Source: JBILVQ01 sp044370375
GTDB lineage: Bacteria; Bacteroidota; Bacteroidia; UBA4408
Assembly (NCBI GenBank): GCA_044370375.1
Contig: JBILVQ010000084.1
Location: 1-11,869 of the forward strand
DNA: 11,869 bases
Direction of reading: 5' to 3'
Part shown: positions 8,885 through 11,869 of the stretch, in pieces
Numbering within the stretch: the stretch's first letter is position 1
Layout: every line of letters begins with the position of its first letter
The notes under the pieces: generated by a model
Databases searched by the model: none
What the model was told of the DNA's origin: nothing
The model's input: only the letters and a program-made list of their open reading frames with translations
Made by a program: the position numbers and the translations under genes

Positions 8885-9652
8885 ATGACAATGAAATCTC
8901 AAGAACCAACCTGCGAATACTGTGTGGCAGGCGATGACCACAAAATCACACTTGGACAAGTGCAACAAATGATAATAAATTTCAACCTCGAATACAGTGA
9001 TGAAATTTTAAATGCCGGTGGTTTCTTTAACGCCAGCGATCTGCGTACAATGACAGATAACAAAAGGAAAGACAATTTAGTGGAGATTTCTTCCCTGGTG
9101 TTTTTTCCCTGCCTAGAAAAAAGATCCTTCAGAAAAGACATTCTATATCTTGGATGTGAATACAAAAAATGTGATGATGAAGAAGGTGATTGTATTCAAA
9201 CCATGGAAACAGTTCCAAACAGCCTATTAAGGCCCGGCAACAATTGCTACTTTGAACATTTTCCATTATCAAAAATCAAGGATATTGAAAGTTTTATGGA
9301 GACCATTGGTGCTCCCAAAAAAGAAATGCTTCCAAATGTCTGGGAACCCAAAGATAACCTATTGCAGGAAATGGAAAATTTTCAAAATGAATTCAGAGAT
9401 GTTTACCCCAATAAAATTATGGTTTATGGGAAAGGAGCAACATTGGGTTATTTGTTGAACATTGAAGGCTGTGAACAAATAAGATATTTCTTTGGTATTG
9501 ATTACCGGCAAGAAAAAAATAAATTACGATTAATCCTTTGCGCATTCAACAATGAGTTAGGTGTGCTGGAAGCCACAGCCAGAACCTTTCCTGAAGGAGA
9601 GAGGGTTCTGGACCACACCTTCCGCGAATCCTCCCGCCCGCGCAGACCCTAA
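8885..9652 (+). CDS. Non-exported paralogue of the preceding lipoprotein, unknown function
   Basis: 255 residues from ATG 8885, with ATG 8891 as an alternative two codons in. The frame is open further upstream to 8804 but that part overlaps the previous gene's end and looks non-coding. There is no signal peptide or membrane helix, so it is predicted cytoplasmic. It matches the preceding lipoprotein over the whole domain: PTCEYCVAGDDH (C10, C13, D17, D18, H19), FFPC, KDILYL, ETVPNSLLRPGNNC, EMENFQNEFRDVYP, VYGKGATL, IRYFFGIDYRQEKNK and LILCAFN, and the identical tail FRESSRPRRP (246-255). By eye, overall identity is moderate, so the duplication is old apart from the tail. The pair may be an envelope and a cytoplasmic version of one binding or signalling domain, or this copy may have lost its export signal. 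The 35-base gap to the previous gene and 9-base gap to the next suggest an operon. Family not recognised. Confidence 0.82.
   Translation: MTMKSQEPTCEYCVAGDDHKITLGQVQQMIINFNLEYSDEILNAGGFFNASDLRTMTDNKRKDNLVEISSLVFFPCLEKRSFRKDILYLGCEYKKCDDEEGDCIQTMETVPNSLLRPGNNCYFEHFPLSKIKDIESFMETIGAPKKEMLPNVWEPKDNLLQEMENFQNEFRDVYPNKIMVYGKGATLGYLLNIEGCEQIRYFFGIDYRQEKNKLRLILCAFNNELGVLEATARTFPEGERVLDHTFRESSRPRRP
9620..9652 (+). repeat. Conserved 3'-end repeat, copy 2 (encodes FRESSRPRRP-stop)
   Basis: Second copy of the 33-base gene-end repeat, with GC 22/33. It differs from 8817-8849 only at two silent Pro third positions, while the gene bodies have diverged strongly. As in copy 1, its CGC Arg codons are the only ones in the gene; the ten other Arg codons before it are AGA, AGG, CGT, CGG or CGA. 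Confidence 0.9.
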
Positions 9653-9661
9653 ACACTTGCG

Positions 9662-10294
9662 ATGACCTATCATCAAATCATTGAAACCATTTCTATTTAC
9701 TCGGTAGTCCTGCCTTTGCTGGCCGGACTACCGTTTTATTTAAAACTCCCCTCCATCCTCAAAGCCTTTGTTATCTTCCTGCTCATTGGCTGGATGGTAG
9801 ATATAGGCAGCAATGATTTTCCTACCAACAGGGTCTATAATTTCTATGCACTGCTTGAATCCTGCTTTTTCCTTTGCTACCTATTCTTTCAACTCAAAGG
9901 AAAAACCAACAGCTATTGGTTATTGTTCTGGGTGCTTTGTTACGCAGCATTTTTTGCCATCTACCATCTATACTTTTTGCACGATACCACTTTTGTAAAA
10001 GCTGATTCGGTGTTTACTTCCTCCATCAAAATTATCAATGCCTTTCTGGCAGCAGGAACCATCTTTACCCTGGGCGATCGCGGTGAATCTTTTTATCGCT
10101 CGGCCAACCTTTGGTTCACCACCGGCATTTTCTTTTATTGCTTTGGTACTTATTTTATCTTTTCTTTTCTCGACTCCGATTTATACCAAGGACTATGGTG
10201 GATTCACAATAGCATCAATATCATCACCAACCTTATTTTTGCCTTTGCCTTTTTGGTATGGGCAAAAAAAATTAAAGGGTTTAAAAAAAATTGA
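9662..10294 (+). CDS. Seven-helix integral membrane protein, unknown function
   Basis: 210 residues with about seven hydrophobic segments, at roughly 7-25, 31-47, 59-77, 84-104, 121-137, 149-169 and 179-200. The tail KKIKGFKKN is strongly basic and so probably cytoplasmic, which places the N-terminus outside. Between helices 2 and 3 lies NRVYNFYALLES. From memory this resembles small Bacteroidota membrane proteins with an N-x-x-Y-x-x-Y-x-L-L-E signature that often sit next to sensor kinases; no kinase is present here and I cannot confirm the link. It starts 9 bases after the preceding stop and is probably the last gene of the rightward operon. It ends 11 bases from the stop of the convergent metallophosphoesterase gene, with no clear terminator hairpin between. 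Confidence 0.75.
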   Translation: MTYHQIIETISIYSVVLPLLAGLPFYLKLPSILKAFVIFLLIGWMVDIGSNDFPTNRVYNFYALLESCFFLCYLFFQLKGKTNSYWLLFWVLCYAAFFAIYHLYFLHDTTFVKADSVFTSSIKIINAFLAAGTIFTLGDRGESFYRSANLWFTTGIFFYCFGTYFIFSFLDSDLYQGLWWIHNSINIITNLIFAFAFLVWAKKIKGFKKN

Positions 10295-10305
10295 ATGCTA
10301 CACTA

Positions 10306-11562
10306 CTATGCCTCTTTGCTCAACTCAATCAAAGTAATTTCCGGAAAAATACCTACCCTGCCCGGATAGCCCAAAAAACCAAGTCCGCGATTCACATACA
10401 ATTTTTGATTCCCTTCTTCGTACAATCCGGCCCATTGCTTGTAAATATATTTCGAAGGACTCCACTTAAAGCCCGGAATCTCAATGCCAAACTGCATTCC
10501 ATGGGTATGGCCACTCAAGGTTAAATCAATATCCGGACGTGCTTTCCGCACTTGTGCATCCCAATGCGAAGGGTCATGCGAAAGCAAAATTTTCACCGCA
10601 TATTCCTCTGTTCCTGCACCAGCTTTTTCAATATCACCATATTTAGGAAAACGCATTTTTGAGCCCCAGTTCTCTACACCTATCACCGCAATTTTATCTC
10701 CGTTTTTCTCCAGCACCCTGTGCTCATTCATCAATAAATCCCATCCTGCCCTGCGGTGCAAATCAATGATTTGTTTAAAATTTGCCTGCTTTGCCTCCTG
10801 CGATTCCCATTGAATGTAATCACCATAATCGTGATTGCCCAGCGTTGAAAAAACACCCATCGGTGCTTTGATGGAGCGCCATACATGATTAAATTTTTCG
10901 GCCTCTTCCGATTGATTGTTCACCAAATCTCCGGTAAAAAAAATAACATCGGGTTTTAATTCATTGATCATTTGAATGGCCTTGAAAAAAGGCTCATCGC
11001 TCACAAAACTTCCGCAATGAATATCCGAAATTTGCACAATCTTCATTCCTTCGAAACCCGCAGGTAGTTTGGGCAAATGCAATTTTACCCTGCGTACTTT
11101 AAAATCAAAGGCGGTGCCCATCATGCCATACATCAAGGTTGCAAACGGAATAGCGGCTACTGCCAAAGCCGTACGACTCAAAAACTGGGTGCGGGTAATT
11201 TTTTCACCTTTCGCATTGGTATCATGCTTCGACACAGCAACTTTTTTCCATGCAATTCTGCCCAAACGAATCAAATCATCCATCAATAAAAAAATACAAC
11301 CCAATAGTTTGCACAACAGCGGAACCATGATCATTCCGAAACCATACACACGCGGAAAATCAGGCCAAAGATGCATGGGCACCATCATGCTGATAATGGT
11401 AAGAATGGCAGCATAGACCGTGAGCGACCAATAAAGCGTGAAGACTATTTTTTTTGCCTTGGCCGATGACTTTTTCATCACCGTTTTTAGCGACTGAAAA
11501 AAATACCAATCAATTAATAAGGCTATCAGCAGGGTCAAGAGCAGACGAAAAGGTCCGGGCAT
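10306..11562 (-). CDS. Membrane-anchored calcineurin-like metallophosphoesterase
   Basis: 418 residues. The first ~150 contain four hydrophobic segments (about 5-22, 38-60, 72-95 and 131-150). The catalytic domain runs from ~172 to the end with the complete metallophosphoesterase signature: SDIHCG (D180, H182), GDLVNN (D212), GNHDYG (N243, H244), LSHDPSHW (H329) and SGHTHGMQFG (H352, H354). All dinuclear-metal ligands are present, so it should be an active phosphohydrolase. The arrangement resembles the YkuE/YaeI-like group of membrane-associated metallophosphoesterases. The real substrate (for example a lipid-linked pyrophosphate or cell-wall precursor) cannot be read from sequence. Residues 124-140, RTQFLSRTALAVAAIPF, look like an internal twin-arginine-like anchor but lack adjacent arginines. 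It starts 12 bases after the stop of the small membrane protein gene at 11575, so the two are likely co-transcribed. Confidence 0.92.
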   Translation of the reverse strand: MPGPFRLLLTLLIALLIDWYFFQSLKTVMKKSSAKAKKIVFTLYWSLTVYAAILTIISMMVPMHLWPDFPRVYGFGMIMVPLLCKLLGCIFLLMDDLIRLGRIAWKKVAVSKHDTNAKGEKITRTQFLSRTALAVAAIPFATLMYGMMGTAFDFKVRRVKLHLPKLPAGFEGMKIVQISDIHCGSFVSDEPFFKAIQMINELKPDVIFFTGDLVNNQSEEAEKFNHVWRSIKAPMGVFSTLGNHDYGDYIQWESQEAKQANFKQIIDLHRRAGWDLLMNEHRVLEKNGDKIAVIGVENWGSKMRFPKYGDIEKAGAGTEEYAVKILLSHDPSHWDAQVRKARPDIDLTLSGHTHGMQFGIEIPGFKWSPSKYIYKQWAGLYEEGNQKLYVNRGLGFLGYPGRVGIFPEITLIELSKEA

Positions 11563-11574
11563 GGAGCAATAAAA

Positions 11575-11869
11575 TTAGCGAGGTGTTGCCTTCATGCTGC
11601 GATACAACATCACAGTTTCAAAGGCAGTAAACAGTAAATAATGAAACAAAAAAACCACCAGGAAGTTCTTGGCAAGGGCTTTCCAGCCGAGGAAAACCAC
11701 TACCACAATGGCCAGAAACAACATAAATTTTAGGGTGGTGGTCAACATAAACCTACGAACAAAGGCTTGTCCGTTTTCAGGGTTTTTTCCCATCATCACC
11801 CAATGCAAAATAGGATTCAGCATCAAGAAAAAACCAAAAACACCCCACCACATTTGCGGAGGCGCACCA
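11575..11869 (-). CDS. Small membrane protein, 5' end beyond the window
   Basis: At least 92 residues from ATG 11853. The frame continues to the window edge as GAPPQ-MWWGVFGFFL, which looks like protein, so the true start is probably outside. Three hydrophobic segments are visible: MWWGVFGFFLMLNPILHWV, then LKFMLFLAIVVVVFLGW and FLVVFLFHYLLFTAFETVML. The pattern AFVRRFMLTTTLKFMLFL followed by LFHYLLFTAFE recalls the small membrane protein usually found just before atpB in Bacteroidota ATP synthase operons. This is from memory only, and here the next gene is a metallophosphoesterase rather than atpB. Otherwise it is a hypothetical membrane protein. Confidence 0.6.
   Translation of the reverse strand, partial: GAPPQMWWGVFGFFLMLNPILHWVMMGKNPENGQAFVRRFMLTTTLKFMLFLAIVVVVFLGWKALAKNFLVVFLFHYLLFTAFETVMLYRSMKATPR

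Noticed and set aside
11069..11416. 115-codon rightward open frame opposite the metallophosphoesterase gene
   Set aside because: It is antisense to the membrane-anchor and catalytic region of a gene with a complete catalytic signature; no independent coding evidence.

Overview
The window looks like chromosomal DNA of a Bacteroidota bacterium (Flavobacteriales, Cytophagales or Chitinophagales type). Four things point there: an AT-rich composition with AAA/GAA/ATT-heavy codon use; a secreted protein ending in a type IX secretion (T9SS) type A sorting domain; a periplasmic beta-propeller sensor of the Bacteroidota two-component type; and promoter-like sites matching the Bacteroidota consensus TTG-N17-23-TAnnTTTG, with almost no Shine-Dalgarno sequences.

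Left part (1-3624): the possible 3' end of a rightward gene, then a large leftward gene for a secreted, multi-Ig/PKD, T9SS-exported surface protein. Its signal peptide lies in a different reading frame from the remaining ~1100 residues. A single missing T in a T5 run (3487-3491) explains this, so the gene is either frameshifted or carries a sequence error.

Middle (3625-7064): a 214-base divergent intergenic region, then a 1074-residue membrane sensor. It has a signal peptide, Reg_prop-type beta-propeller, Y_Y_Y domain, one membrane helix, a coiled coil and a complete SpoIIE/PP2C Ser/Thr phosphatase domain with all metal-ligand aspartates.

Right-middle (7137-10294): a good Bacteroidota promoter followed by four closely spaced rightward genes, probably an operon. 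They encode a small stand-alone class III nucleotidyl-cyclase-like protein with a degenerate second half; a lipoprotein; a diverged tandem paralogue of that lipoprotein with no signal peptide; and a seven-helix membrane protein. The two paralogues share a Cys-rich GDDH/VYGKG/IRYxFG domain that I do not recognise. They end in an identical FRESSRPRRP tail, encoded by almost identical, GC-rich DNA that uses Arg codon CGC, found nowhere else in either gene. This pair and its cyclase-like neighbour are the most novel content of the window.

Right end (10306-11869): two leftward genes, a membrane-anchored calcineurin-like metallophosphoesterase and, upstream of it, a small membrane protein that runs off the window edge. 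They converge with the four-gene operon. No tRNA, rRNA, CRISPR array, insertion sequence or prophage gene was seen.
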